The position numbers and the translations under genes are program-made. A DNA stretch of 22,832 bases from the NCBI GenBank assembly GCA_012520015.1, contig JAAYPD010000159.1, positions 1 to 22,832 of the forward strand, read 5' to 3'. Source of the DNA: Methanomicrobiales archaeon (lineage in GTDB: Archaea > Halobacteriota > Methanomicrobia > Methanomicrobiales > Methanospirillaceae). Shown one piece after another: positions 7,276 through 15,783 of this stretch (its first letter is position 1; each line of letters starts with the position of its first letter). Under the pieces are notes generated by a model. The model did no database searches. It saw only the letters and a list, made by a program, of their open reading frames with translations, and was not told where the DNA came from.

Positions 7276-9561
7276 ATGATCCGCATTCTTCTTGTCGACG
7301 ATGAACCAGATCTTCTTGATCTTGAAAGTCGCATACTTGAACAAAAATACGGTTTTTCGACATTATCAGCAAAATCAGGGGAAGAAGCCCTGGAGATATT
7401 TAATAACCAGCCTGTCGATGCAATAATCTCTGACTATTCCATGCCACAGATGGATGGGATCGCCCTTTTAAAAAAGATCAGGGAGATAAACAAGACAATT
7501 CCTTTTATTCTTTTTACCATCCGCGAGAAGGAGGATATCGCCATTGAAGCGATGAACCACGGGGCAAATTTTTATGTGCAGAAAGAAAACCTCCCGCAGG
7601 TTGTTTTTGCAGAGCTGGCCAATGATGTGAATAAAGCAGTAGAACTATTCAGGGCTGAAAAAAGCCTGAAAATTCAACGTGATCTTGCCCTGGCAAATAC
7701 CAGTGCCAAAAGTCTTGAAGAGACACTTAATTTCTGCAGTCAGGCCATACTCGATGTTTCAGGCATGGAAGGGGTTGGAATATACCTGTCCGAAGAAAAA
7801 AACCTGAACCTTGCTACGTTTAAGGACTATTATGGCAAATACACAGGAGAGAAAATCCAGTCCGTGATACACCCGATGCTCCATTCAGTTATCCGGCAAA
7901 ATAGTCCATTATTCCGGGATGAAGAAGATATCAGGGTAATTGCTCCAGTCCTGGTGGAGGAGGGGGAGATATATTCAGATATATGTGTTCCCATGACCCA
8001 TCATGGAAGAACCATCGGTGTTGTTCATATCTTCTCATCTCAACGGCAGATAGCCTATGCACTCTCCTTTCAGCGATTTATAAGCGATATCATTGTCCAG
8101 GTGTCAGGTTACATATCTGACAGGCTGGCTGAAGAGGCACTTCGTACCAGCGAGAACAGGATGAAAGCGATGATCCGAAACCTTCCAGGCATGGTATACC
8201 AGGGACATATTGATGAAGACAGAACAATGGAATTCGTCAGTGATGCGGCATTCAAGCTGACCGGATACCACCCTGGCGATATCATGCAAAATGCCGTCAG
8301 ATCATGGGGCTCATTCATAAGCCCGGCAGATCGGGCCAGGATTCATGAAACCATTACCAGGGCAGTCGGGAAGAATGCCAGGTTCAGGCTGACATACAGG
8401 ATCACAACAAGAGATGATAAGCACAGGTGGGTTTTAGAGCAGGGAACGGGGATACCTGATGATGATGGCAATCCTGCCAGGATAGAGGGTATTATCATGG
8501 ACATCACAAGGCAGAAAGTCCTTGATGACCAGGTCAGAATGTTCCATAACCGTTTGAAGACACTATTCATGCTGATGCCTGCAGGCTGCCTGATCTTCAG
8601 GAGCGATGGAACAATCACAAACTCAGTGCTGGTTGATCTGAACAGTTCAGCAGAAAAGATTGAACAAAAAGATAAGACAGAACTAATTGGCATTACGTTC
8701 CAGGGATTATTCACGAAAACTGACCAGGCATTGCAGGATGCATTTGCCATGATACTTGAAGATAAAAAATCAAGAGCAATTCAGAGATGTGGAATAACAT
8801 ATCCAGGCGGTAAACGGTATTTTGACATCTTTTTAAGTAGCACGCCGGTGGGATATGAACAGACAGAACTTGAGATATTTTTCCTTTATAATGATATAAC
8901 CAGCCGGGTGTTGACAGAGCAGCAGATCATCTCTTCACTTCGCGAAAAAGAACTTCTGCTAAAAGAAGTACATCACCGGGTGAAAAACAATCTTCAGATT
9001 ATTTCAGGAATTTTAAAGCTCCAGTCCATGAGGATCCATGATCCTCAGGCACAGGAGATCATACAGGAATGCCGAAACCAGGTCTATAGTATGGCATCCA
9101 TTCATGAATTATTATATAATTCAAAAGATATTGGAAAAATACGTATAGAAGAATATATAAACAGACTGGTTGATCACTTTAAACAGGAGTACGGTGGAAC
9201 ATCTGCGCGTATTACACTCGTAGTCACCATTGATCCTGATATTGTCCTTGATATCGAAAGATGCATACCGTGTGGACTTATCCTGAATGAACTCATCACC
9301 AATGCAGTAAAGTATGCATATAAACCAGATGAAGAAGGGGAGATCAGGATCTCATTTACGCAGGATTCGTCATCATACCTGATGCAGGTAGCCGACGATG
9401 GTATGGGACTTCCGAAGGACTTTGACGAGAGAAAAAGCAGGTCCCTGGGCATGGAACTGACTTTAAGGCTGACTCAGCAGTTGCAGGGCAGGCTTGAGAT
9501 CATGAGTGAGAAAGGTACAATATTCAAAGTAATATTTCCAAAGATGGGGGAAACGGGATAA
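7276..9561 (+). CDS. Hybrid histidine kinase REC-GAF-PAS-PAS-HisKA_2-HATPase
   Basis: A 761-residue cytoplasmic sensor kinase. An N-terminal receiver domain (1-120) has acidic residues D8/D9, phosphoacceptor D53, T81 and K103. A GAF domain (about 140-285) and two PAS domains (about 295-420 and 425-545) follow. The HisKA_2-type dimerisation segment contains EVHHRVKNNLQ with tandem histidines H566/H567; in this family the histidine before R is the likely phosphosite. The HATPase domain has the N-box LNELITNAVKYAY and the G1 motif DDGMGLP. No membrane segment is seen, so the input is intracellular. The receiver at the front suggests it is itself a phosphorylation target. It sits 44 bp after the HTH-PAS gene and 4 bp before the REC-PAS gene, so co-transcription is likely. 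Confidence 0.92.
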   Translation: MIRILLVDDEPDLLDLESRILEQKYGFSTLSAKSGEEALEIFNNQPVDAIISDYSMPQMDGIALLKKIREINKTIPFILFTIREKEDIAIEAMNHGANFYVQKENLPQVVFAELANDVNKAVELFRAEKSLKIQRDLALANTSAKSLEETLNFCSQAILDVSGMEGVGIYLSEEKNLNLATFKDYYGKYTGEKIQSVIHPMLHSVIRQNSPLFRDEEDIRVIAPVLVEEGEIYSDICVPMTHHGRTIGVVHIFSSQRQIAYALSFQRFISDIIVQVSGYISDRLAEEALRTSENRMKAMIRNLPGMVYQGHIDEDRTMEFVSDAAFKLTGYHPGDIMQNAVRSWGSFISPADRARIHETITRAVGKNARFRLTYRITTRDDKHRWVLEQGTGIPDDDGNPARIEGIIMDITRQKVLDDQVRMFHNRLKTLFMLMPAGCLIFRSDGTITNSVLVDLNSSAEKIEQKDKTELIGITFQGLFTKTDQALQDAFAMILEDKKSRAIQRCGITYPGGKRYFDIFLSSTPVGYEQTELEIFFLYNDITSRVLTEQQIISSLREKELLLKEVHHRVKNNLQIISGILKLQSMRIHDPQAQEIIQECRNQVYSMASIHELLYNSKDIGKIRIEEYINRLVDHFKQEYGGTSARITLVVTIDPDIVLDIERCIPCGLILNELITNAVKYAYKPDEEGEIRISFTQDSSSYLMQVADDGMGLPKDFDERKSRSLGMELTLRLTQQLQGRLEIMSEKGTIFKVIFPKMGETG

Positions 9562-9565
9562 AAAT

Positions 9566-10588
9566 ATGAGTCAGCGTCGGATCCTTATCGTGGAGGATGA
9601 GGCAGTCACTTCAGTAATGCTTGAAAAAACCCTGAAAGAGCTTGGATATGAAGTGGTTGGCAGTGCTTTTGATGGAAGGGACGCCATAGAGATAGCCAGG
9701 GAAAAGCGTCCTGACCTGGTCCTTATGGATGTCAGGATCCAGGGAGATATGGATGGGATTGAGACAGCAAAGCAGATCTATCAGCAGTTCAATATTCCAA
9801 GTATTTACCTGACTGCCCATTCGGATGAGAACACAATAAAGCGGGCAGTAGAGTCAGGACCTTTCGGGTACCTTATCAAACCCTTTAAAGAACGGGAGCT
9901 TTACAGCAATATCGAGATGGTTGCGCATAAGCATAAGCTCTATCGGACAACGGTTGGCAGAAACGAACCTGAAGAACATGTCCAGGCTCCAGAAAGAAGA
10001 GTGGAAGAGAGAGCTCCTGATCTCCGTCTTGGTATCCTTGCAGTTCAGGCAATTCCTCACCCGGTTATCCTCCTTGCGGTGAACGGGACAATAGTATTCT
10101 CAAATACGGCGTTCAGAAATTTTTACCGGATGGTTTCTGGAGCCCGTGAGTCCGCTGCCACGGCTATTGATGACCTTCCTGAATTATGTAAAAAGATATG
10201 GGTTTCTGGAAAAGAGAGATTTAAAGAGGGTAAAGGATTTTCGATAACCGGGCCGGTACAGGTGAAGGGAACGTCACGCAGATACAGGGTAGATATGCTT
10301 CCGATAATTGAAAAAGGAGTTCTTCATTTCATCGTTGCCATAATCCTGCCCGGTACGACCAGTACCGGGTCCGCTGCTCCAGGCCTTGCAGGCTCATCAG
10401 GAAACCTCCTTGAAGAAGCCATCGATACCGTAAAGGAGATCCGGTTTCTTGCATCGCCAGAAGATACGTACCGGTTGCATCAGATCGTGACAAGGGCCGA
10501 CAATGTACTAAAAAACCTTGGAGAGATCAGGAACATCTCATACCCCGGGCAGGATGAGAAGAAAAATACTCAGATGCTGATCGGGTGA
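9566..10588 (+). CDS. Response regulator, REC-PAS, no DNA-binding output
   Basis: A 340-residue protein starting 4 bp after the kinase gene, so almost certainly translated from the same mRNA. The receiver domain (1-125) is complete: E10/D11, phosphoacceptor D55 in VLMDVRI, T83 and K105 in LIKPF. A weak PAS-like segment (about 150-265; HPVILLAVNGTIVFSN) follows. The C-terminal 75 residues are helical and match no output domain I recognise. It has no HTH, GGDEF or enzyme module, so its output is probably through protein contact, possibly with the HTH-PAS protein two genes upstream. Its last 19 bases overlap the 3' end of the convergent 188-residue gene. Confidence 0.88.
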   Translation: MSQRRILIVEDEAVTSVMLEKTLKELGYEVVGSAFDGRDAIEIAREKRPDLVLMDVRIQGDMDGIETAKQIYQQFNIPSIYLTAHSDENTIKRAVESGPFGYLIKPFKERELYSNIEMVAHKHKLYRTTVGRNEPEEHVQAPERRVEERAPDLRLGILAVQAIPHPVILLAVNGTIVFSNTAFRNFYRMVSGARESAATAIDDLPELCKKIWVSGKERFKEGKGFSITGPVQVKGTSRRYRVDMLPIIEKGVLHFIVAIILPGTTSTGSAAPGLAGSSGNLLEEAIDTVKEIRFLASPEDTYRLHQIVTRADNVLKNLGEIRNISYPGQDEKKNTQMLIG

Positions 10589-11136
10589 TCATTCAGGATC
10601 TTTGCCGGCAGTCTCATCCTGATATGCCATGATGACTGGGGAAAGTGCTCTTCCAGAACAAGGAGAGAGCAGCGATCCAGGTCTCCAAAATGTTCACGAT
10701 CAAACCTTGCTTCCGCTTCTTTATAAAATGCAATAATTTTCCTGACGGCATCAACTGCTTCTTCTCCAACGATGGTTTTTCCAAGTCTGTCTCCTATCTC
10801 AAACGGAATTGCCACCTCGTTCTCCTGCATCCAGAGGATGCTCTTATCCACCTCAAAAAATCCTTTATCGATGATCAGGTAATGAAATTCAATATCCATA
10901 TCAGGCTCACCTGGACCGGTCCTTGCCAGCATATTATATAAAAAATCCAGGAAAACCCGTTTGTTAGAGATTAAGTCTTCCGAGATCGCTTCTTTTGAAA
11001 GCCTTCGGGCCATGTCGGGAATGATATGTTCCCGTTCCACCATCATGAGAAACTGCTCCTGGGACCTGATATTATCTGCCATCACCTTCAATGTCAGGTA
11101 TTGTTCACGGAGTGTTGATCCTGAGGAACGACCCAT
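10570..11136 (-). CDS. Hypothetical protein, 188 residues
   Basis: Not recognised. It is soluble, rich in charged residues and largely helical in appearance, with no signal peptide, membrane segment or cysteine pair. The N-terminal third looks like a helical hairpin (residues about 10-75). The middle holds FHYLIIDKGFFEVD and the C-terminus ends basic. It has its own strong TATA box (11222-11231) and so is a separate transcription unit from the acylphosphatase genes upstream. No Shine-Dalgarno sequence is obvious before the ATG at 11136; a second ATG 18 codons in is possible. Its 3' end overlaps the convergent response regulator by 19 bp. Confidence 0.7.
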   Translation of the reverse strand: MGRSSGSTLREQYLTLKVMADNIRSQEQFLMMVEREHIIPDMARRLSKEAISEDLISNKRVFLDFLYNMLARTGPGEPDMDIEFHYLIIDKGFFEVDKSILWMQENEVAIPFEIGDRLGKTIVGEEAVDAVRKIIAFYKEAEARFDREHFGDLDRCSLLVLEEHFPQSSWHIRMRLPAKILNDHPISI

Positions 11137-11220
11137 GTTAACTGCTATGGTACAAAGATTCTTCTTTCTTCATAAAAGATATTGGCATCTGATCATAAAA
11201 AAGTGAATATAATTTCCTTT

Positions 11221-11272
11221 CATATATATAGCAACATATGATTTATTGTCAAAAATTGATGGAGGATTGTCA
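11221..11272 (-). promoter_or_regulatory. Promoter with paired ATTGTCA repeats
   Basis: Read on the minus strand, GCTATATATATG (11221-11232) is the best TATA box in the window and gives a leader of about 60-70 nt for the 188-residue gene. Two identical 7-bp boxes lie just upstream, at 11245-11251 and 11266-11272 (ATTGTCA on the plus strand). They are in direct orientation and exactly 21 bp apart, two helical turns. They are a candidate activator or repressor site. Confidence 0.6.
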
Positions 11273-11294
11273 GAAATAATAACTCCAGATAAAC

Positions 11295-11669
11295 TTAGGA
11301 CATGTCCATCTCATCAAGGAATGGCAGCAGCCCTATAACCCGTGGGTTTTCCCCGGTCGTTTCTATCCTGACAATTGTAACTTCAAGCGGAATAGATTTC
11401 AGTGCTTCGTCAAATAAAGAGTTCATCTCCCGCTGAATCTCAAGGAAGAGCGGAAGCTGGATAAAGGGTCGTTCATGTTCCCTGAGTTTTCCATATTCTG
11501 CAAGATCCTTATCATAGGTTGAATTATATGCAAGATCTTTTTCAAAGTACACGATGATCTCGCAAGGTTCACGAAGACTTATCTGTTCAAGAGCCCTGAT
11601 GTCAGCAGCCATGCCTGGAACCAGGTTTGCCAGGACGACAGGAAACGTGGATTTTTTGGCTTTCATCAT
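11295..11669 (-). CDS. Hypothetical protein coupled to acylphosphatase, 124 residues
   Basis: Not recognised. The start codon overlaps the stop of the acylphosphatase gene in an ATGA arrangement, so translation of the two is probably coupled and the products may work together. The sequence alternates hydrophobic strands (FPVVLANLVPG, CEIIVYFEKD, LEVTIVRIET) with a charged helical middle, as in a small alpha/beta domain. There is no signal peptide and there are no cysteines that could bind metal. No catalytic motif could be named. The gene is last in the pheS-pheT-acylphosphatase run; the 188-residue gene further on has its own promoter. Confidence 0.75.
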   Translation of the reverse strand: MMKAKKSTFPVVLANLVPGMAADIRALEQISLREPCEIIVYFEKDLAYNSTYDKDLAEYGKLREHERPFIQLPLFLEIQREMNSLFDEALKSIPLEVTIVRIETTGENPRVIGLLPFLDEMDMS

Positions 11670-12142
11670 CCGACCCCCTGAGTATGTATCGCTTCTATTA
11701 CCCGGTCAAGGGCTTCGCGATGTTTTTTCGACTCTTTCTTCATGTCACGAAGAGTAGAGACCATCTCTTCCTGCAATCTCATGCTGCGCTTTTGAAGTTT
11801 AATCATCTCCTTGAGGTATTCAAGTCCAAGTTCAGACCTTTGAAACATCTCCTTTTGAAAATCGCCAAAGTGAGGTTCAAAGTGAGTAAATGTCCCTTCA
11901 AAGGGAGACTCTGAAATAGTGACCGATTCCACAGATATAAGAGGCTCCTCTTCTGCCCTGAGTTCCTCACAAAAACTGGATAGTTCATCTTCCCTGCCTT
12001 CAGCAACAATCCTTACTGAGCCATCGGGAAGGTTCTCTGCATAACCGAAAATACCATGCCGGTTTGCAACAAGCCTGGCAAATCCCCGAAAGCCAACCCG
12101 TTGCACACGGCCGGTAACCAGAATAGTATATCTTTTCTGCAT
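11666..12142 (-). CDS. Acylphosphatase with C-terminal coiled-coil extension
   Basis: Residues 1-90 are a canonical acylphosphatase, which hydrolyses carboxyl-phosphate bonds of small acyl phosphates. The substrate loop VQRVGFR supplies R19 and the segment ENLPDGSV supplies N37, the two catalytic residues of the family; the usual GxVQGVGFR has R in place of the second G. Residues 91-158 are an extension rich in K, E, R, M and Q (FQKEMFQRSELGLEYLKEM onwards) that should form a long helix or coiled coil. Standard acylphosphatases stop near residue 92, so this is a fusion or lineage-specific tail. The gene is 37 bp downstream of pheT and overlaps the next gene by ATGA. Acylphosphatase identity is secure; the tail's role is unknown. 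Confidence 0.9.
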   Translation of the reverse strand: MQKRYTILVTGRVQRVGFRGFARLVANRHGIFGYAENLPDGSVRIVAEGREDELSSFCEELRAEEEPLISVESVTISESPFEGTFTHFEPHFGDFQKEMFQRSELGLEYLKEMIKLQKRSMRLQEEMVSTLRDMKKESKKHREALDRVIEAIHTQGVG

Positions 12143-12179
12143 AGGCTGTGATTGTCCTATGCTGAGACGGGAAACGGGT

Positions 12180-13817
12180 TTAAGATTTCGTTTCCCTTTG
12201 CCCCGGAAAGAGAAGGTGAAGATCTATCTCAATCCCGGAGACAGGCTGATCAATGTCAAACCGGTTTAAAACCCCTGGATGAATCTCCCCAAATGTACCG
12301 GTCTTCATTCCGTCCACCATGATGTCAGCAGCACGTCCGGGGATGAATGCAGGATCGGTGCTTTCCGCCGTGGTATAGAATATTCCAAGCTCTCTCATCA
12401 GGGCATCTGCCGTTGCAAAAGCCTCTGAAAAGTCTGCCCCGGTGTGGGTTGAGGCAAGGGCAAGCTTCTGAAAAGTCTGCATGGATAAGACCACATCTCC
12501 AGTATGAAAGATCCTCTGTGGAAGTTCGCGCCGCTTGTTTATCCTTAGAAGATCCAGGAGGAGCGGAAGAATATCAGTCCTGACAAGAGTCTGTTCTTCG
12601 GAGATCGGATGCAGAACACGAAGCGCTGCCGGGTCCGGTTCCCTCTGCATCCTTGTATACATCACATCCTCGTTTGACAGGGTGAATGGCATGACCTCAA
12701 GGTATCCTAAACCGGTGCAGATATCACGGATCGCAGATGCCAGTGCATTAACCGGGTGTTCATGTCCGGTTGCGAAGGTTGCCGGCAGCCTGGCGTCAAG
12801 GTTGCTAAAACCTGCCCCTATTGCCACGTCTTCATAAACATCCCACTCGTGCATGATATCGGCCCTGTAGCAGGGTATCCTTACAAGGACTGTGGTGTCA
12901 CCAGCCTTTTCAGCACCGTACCTCATCTTTTCCAGTATACCTGCTATCTCTTCTGCTGAAAACCCGGTTCCAAGAAGCCTGTTGCAGGATGGGACATCGA
13001 TATTCCGGAGAGAAGGAGAAAGATCAGGCATAACAACTCCGTTCACCTCAACGCTCTCACATCTTCCTCCGGCTGTAATAAGAGTCGTGCATAGCACCCT
13101 GAGCGCTGTCATGACTGCACGCTCATCAGTCCCTGTCACGTCAAGTAGAAGGTTTTTAGAAGATTCAGTGACCCGTGTAAGTTCTCCGTTGATAATTGGC
13201 GGGAATGAAAGGACATTGCCATTCGCATCCTCGATAAGTGGCATGACCGGCTTGTCCTTTACGATATGGGAATAGTCACGGCCTTTAGGGTGTTCTTCCA
13301 TTATCTCTGCAAGGGTCATCTCCCGGTCATAATCCAGTGGAATGAAAGACCTTGAGACAGGGGCACCATAATACCGGAATGGTGGTGTCACCTTGTCAAG
13401 GTCATGTACGCCGATTGCAACTTTTGCCCGGCCACGGCCGACAACCCAGTGCAGGGCCTCCTGAACACCCATGAGGCTGATAATCGCCTCATTATCAAGA
13501 TTTACATCCCTTATAACCGCTGAACCGATATAAGGCCTGACATCCCTGAGGTTTTCATCTACTGAAAAAGTGATGGATGAGGGGTTTACCTGGTAGATCT
13601 CCTCTCCAGTCTCTATTCCAAGAAATCCCCGCATTGCACGAGCTACCCCTTCGGTTGAGTATAGATCAACCCTTGAGGGGAAGAACTCAACATCCACCTG
13701 GTCTTCAAGGATACGTTCAATATCTGAGCCGATCATGGGGAGATGGTCAATTATGGTCTTCCGGTCAGAACCACAAAGGCGCTCAAGGTATTTATACGGT
13801 AATGAAACGACGGGCAT
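12180..13817 (-). CDS. pheT: Phenylalanyl-tRNA synthetase beta subunit
   Basis: The beta subunit of the (alpha-beta)2 PheRS, which charges tRNA-Phe. It is the archaeal/eukaryotic type of 545 residues, starting directly with MPVVSLPYKYLERL and lacking the bacterial N-terminal tRNA-binding (EMAP-like) domain. A B3/B4 editing-type region occupies roughly residues 90-260. A B5 domain is near 270-350 (CNRLLGTGFSAEEIAGIL) and a degenerate class II core follows. The frame extends two codons to a GTG at 13823. The ATG at 13817 is chosen because GGAGGT lies 8 nt before it but only 2 nt before the GTG. It lies 53 bp after the pheS stop in the same operon. Confidence 0.95.
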   Translation of the reverse strand: MPVVSLPYKYLERLCGSDRKTIIDHLPMIGSDIERILEDQVDVEFFPSRVDLYSTEGVARAMRGFLGIETGEEIYQVNPSSITFSVDENLRDVRPYIGSAVIRDVNLDNEAIISLMGVQEALHWVVGRGRAKVAIGVHDLDKVTPPFRYYGAPVSRSFIPLDYDREMTLAEIMEEHPKGRDYSHIVKDKPVMPLIEDANGNVLSFPPIINGELTRVTESSKNLLLDVTGTDERAVMTALRVLCTTLITAGGRCESVEVNGVVMPDLSPSLRNIDVPSCNRLLGTGFSAEEIAGILEKMRYGAEKAGDTTVLVRIPCYRADIMHEWDVYEDVAIGAGFSNLDARLPATFATGHEHPVNALASAIRDICTGLGYLEVMPFTLSNEDVMYTRMQREPDPAALRVLHPISEEQTLVRTDILPLLLDLLRINKRRELPQRIFHTGDVVLSMQTFQKLALASTHTGADFSEAFATADALMRELGIFYTTAESTDPAFIPGRAADIMVDGMKTGTFGEIHPGVLNRFDIDQPVSGIEIDLHLLFPGQRETKS

Positions 13818-13870
13818 CAGCACCGACCTCCATGAATCACGGGAGTATTCCTTATCCAGTCGATATCGCT

Positions 13871-15253
13871 TTAGTAAAGTTCACGAAGGTCGGTAAGACC
13901 CATTCTCAGCATGGCAACACGTGAGACGCCAAGCCCCCATGCAAGGACAGGGCAGGTGATGCCCCAGGGTGAGGTGACTTCTTCGCGAAAGATCCCGGCT
14001 CCTCCAAGTTCAACCCAGCCAAGGTCATCGATAAATACCTCCGGTTCAACGCTTGGCTCTGTGTATGGGAAGTAACCCGGCCTGAACCTGACCGATTCAA
14101 ATCCCATTCTCCCATAGAACTCTTTCAGGTACCCAAGAAGGTTACGAAAGTTCACATGGGTATCCATGACTATCCCTTCAAGTTGTTCAAACTCCGGAAG
14201 ATGGGTTGGATCGATGGCTTCCCGCCGGTATACACGGCCGATACAGAAAGCCTTGACCGGTGGTTCAGGGTGTGCAGCCAGGTGCTGAATGGAAAGGCTT
14301 GTGGTATGAGTCCGAAGCACGGTCGCCTTCGCTTTTTCTGGATCCCAGTTCCCTCCCCATCCGGTTGAAGAAGTTTCACCTCCTGATTCGTGCATGTTGC
14401 GGACTTTCTCCCATCCTTTCGGTAAAGGCTGCTCTCCGGCAAGATGGAACGTGTCCTGCATCTCCCTTGCCGGGTGGTCCTGTGGCTGGAACAGCGCATC
14501 AAAATTCCAGAAAGCTCCCTGGATTATGCTTCCATGTAATTCTGTAAAACCCATGTCAAGGAGGATCCGCCGCATCTCGTCTATCATCCGCTGGTACGGG
14601 TGTATCTTTCCAGGCCATAGTGGGCGTGGACGTTTTGTGATATCATACCGGCGAAGTGAGAGATCCTTCCATGCACCTGAGCTTATCTGCCCGGCTGTAA
14701 GCGTTCCGGTCTCCCCGGTGAGAGTGATCCCGGAACTGGCAAGCTTTCTCCCTTCATCCGTAATGCTGATGGTATACCTGACTGACTCTTCTTCGGTGAC
14801 AAGTCCACGTTTGAGAAGGTCTTTTTTTACATCGGCAGGAGCAGTATCCGGATTTTTAAGACCCGCTTCAATGGCAGATGTAGCGGCATCACCTGTCTTG
14901 ACGACTTTGCCAGCTTCAATTTTCACCCAGCCAAGTCTCTTCATCCAGCCAAGACCTATCTTTGCATGGGGATGGCTGTTCAGGTCAGCAATTGATGTTG
15001 ATGCTGAAAAACTGTTATAAAGCTGGCGTTCCGGAAGTCCTTCCTTAAGGTACAGAGATCCCTCACCGGTCAGGATAAGTGTGGTGGTGACGGTTCGCTC
15101 TACTTTTGCAAGGCCTTTCTGGGACAAGAGGCCTCCATACTGAACTACTGAATCTGCCGGCCGGTCAAGGATTGTTCCCATCTCCTCCGGTGTCGTGGTC
15201 TCTTTTTTCACAAGCTCAAGAAGCAGACGCTTCTCATTAAGGGTTAATTGCAT
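13871..15253 (-). CDS. pheS: Phenylalanyl-tRNA synthetase alpha subunit
   Basis: The catalytic alpha subunit of PheRS, of 460 residues. The N-terminal 90 residues carry winged-helix modules (LLLELVKKETTTPEEMG), as in archaeal and eukaryotic PheS, which contact tRNA. The class II core follows: motif 1 near HPYQRMIDEMRRILLDMGF, motif 2 around FCIGRVYRREAIDPTHL, and motif 3 at the end in GLGVSRVAMLRMGL. A GGAG sequence precedes the ATG at 15253 by 5-6 nt. The gene is first in the run pheS-pheT-acylphosphatase-124-residue unknown. No T-box or attenuator was seen in its leader. Confidence 0.96.
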   Translation of the reverse strand: MQLTLNEKRLLLELVKKETTTPEEMGTILDRPADSVVQYGGLLSQKGLAKVERTVTTTLILTGEGSLYLKEGLPERQLYNSFSASTSIADLNSHPHAKIGLGWMKRLGWVKIEAGKVVKTGDAATSAIEAGLKNPDTAPADVKKDLLKRGLVTEEESVRYTISITDEGRKLASSGITLTGETGTLTAGQISSGAWKDLSLRRYDITKRPRPLWPGKIHPYQRMIDEMRRILLDMGFTELHGSIIQGAFWNFDALFQPQDHPAREMQDTFHLAGEQPLPKGWEKVRNMHESGGETSSTGWGGNWDPEKAKATVLRTHTTSLSIQHLAAHPEPPVKAFCIGRVYRREAIDPTHLPEFEQLEGIVMDTHVNFRNLLGYLKEFYGRMGFESVRFRPGYFPYTEPSVEPEVFIDDLGWVELGGAGIFREEVTSPWGITCPVLAWGLGVSRVAMLRMGLTDLRELY

Positions 15254-15352
15254 GATGTCTCCGTTCGTGATCTTTCTGGCAGTCTCTGCCCTTGGGTGAG
15301 TTTTTGTTGCTTTTGTACATGGTGCATGAATGAATCTCCAGATAACCCTGGG

Positions 15353-15370
15353 TAAAAATAATCGATTATT
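15353..15370 (-). promoter_or_regulatory. Probable pheS promoter with 14-bp palindrome
   Basis: AATAATCGATTATT at 15357-15370 is a perfect palindrome about 105-115 bp before the pheS ATG. It overlaps an A/T-rich stretch that reads as a TATA-like TTATTTTTA on the minus strand. It may be the core promoter alone or an operator superimposed on it. Confidence 0.4.
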
Positions 15371-15497
15371 ACAGGGGCCCGGGCTTTGTCCAGACCCCTA
15401 TCTAAACGAAAGAAATGAGCAGGAAAAGAATGGAGAGAAGGGTTTTGCTGTGCTCATAGTTCTGCTGTACTGTTATCTGTGATTAGTATTTATAGGA

Positions 15498-15673
15498 TGG
15501 GGATCAGGATTAGGATCGGTATTGAACAAGGCATTGAACGAGGTGTTTAACAGGGAAAAATCGAGGAAGCCCGTAATATTGCCCGAAATCTCATCATGTT
15601 AGGTATGGAGGATGAGTTTATCAAAAAGGCGACCGGGCTGTCTGGTGATGAGATAAGGAGACTAAAAATTTAA
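15498..15673 (+). pseudogene. Rpn-family gene remnant, 3' end only (array copy 1)
   Basis: This fragment reads into the same C-terminus as the intact gene that follows (GKIEEARNIARNLIML to EIRRLKI) and ends at a TAA exactly 1142 bp before the intact gene's stop. Only about 55 codons remain; the catalytic domain is absent. Its tetrapeptide repeat tract (15518-15553) has three units against seven in the intact gene. In the third unit GAA has become TAA (15548-15550), an in-frame stop. The remaining stretch from about 15421 to the remnant holds no gene that I can see. Confidence 0.85.
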
Positions 15674-15710
15674 TATTCACGCACCAATCCTCATCGCAGC
15701 GGTCAAGAAA

Positions 15711-15720
15711 GATAATATTA
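15711..15720 (+). promoter_or_regulatory. TATA-like element of intact Rpn gene
   Basis: GATAATATTA is conserved at the same place in copy 3 (16853-16862) and is followed in both by ACCCCCTGACTTTTTC. It is placed to start transcription about 40 nt before the GTG. No Shine-Dalgarno sequence is seen. Confidence 0.4.
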
Positions 15721-15783
15721 CCCCCTGACTTTTTCAGCGAACATTTCACAAATTTCATCCGTTTTTCTCTCCCACTAATCTGT

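Noticed and set aside
13818..13823. GTG start for pheT
   Set aside because: The GGAGGT ribosome binding site is 2 nt from the GTG but 8 nt from the ATG at 13817, which also gives the normal PheT N-terminus.
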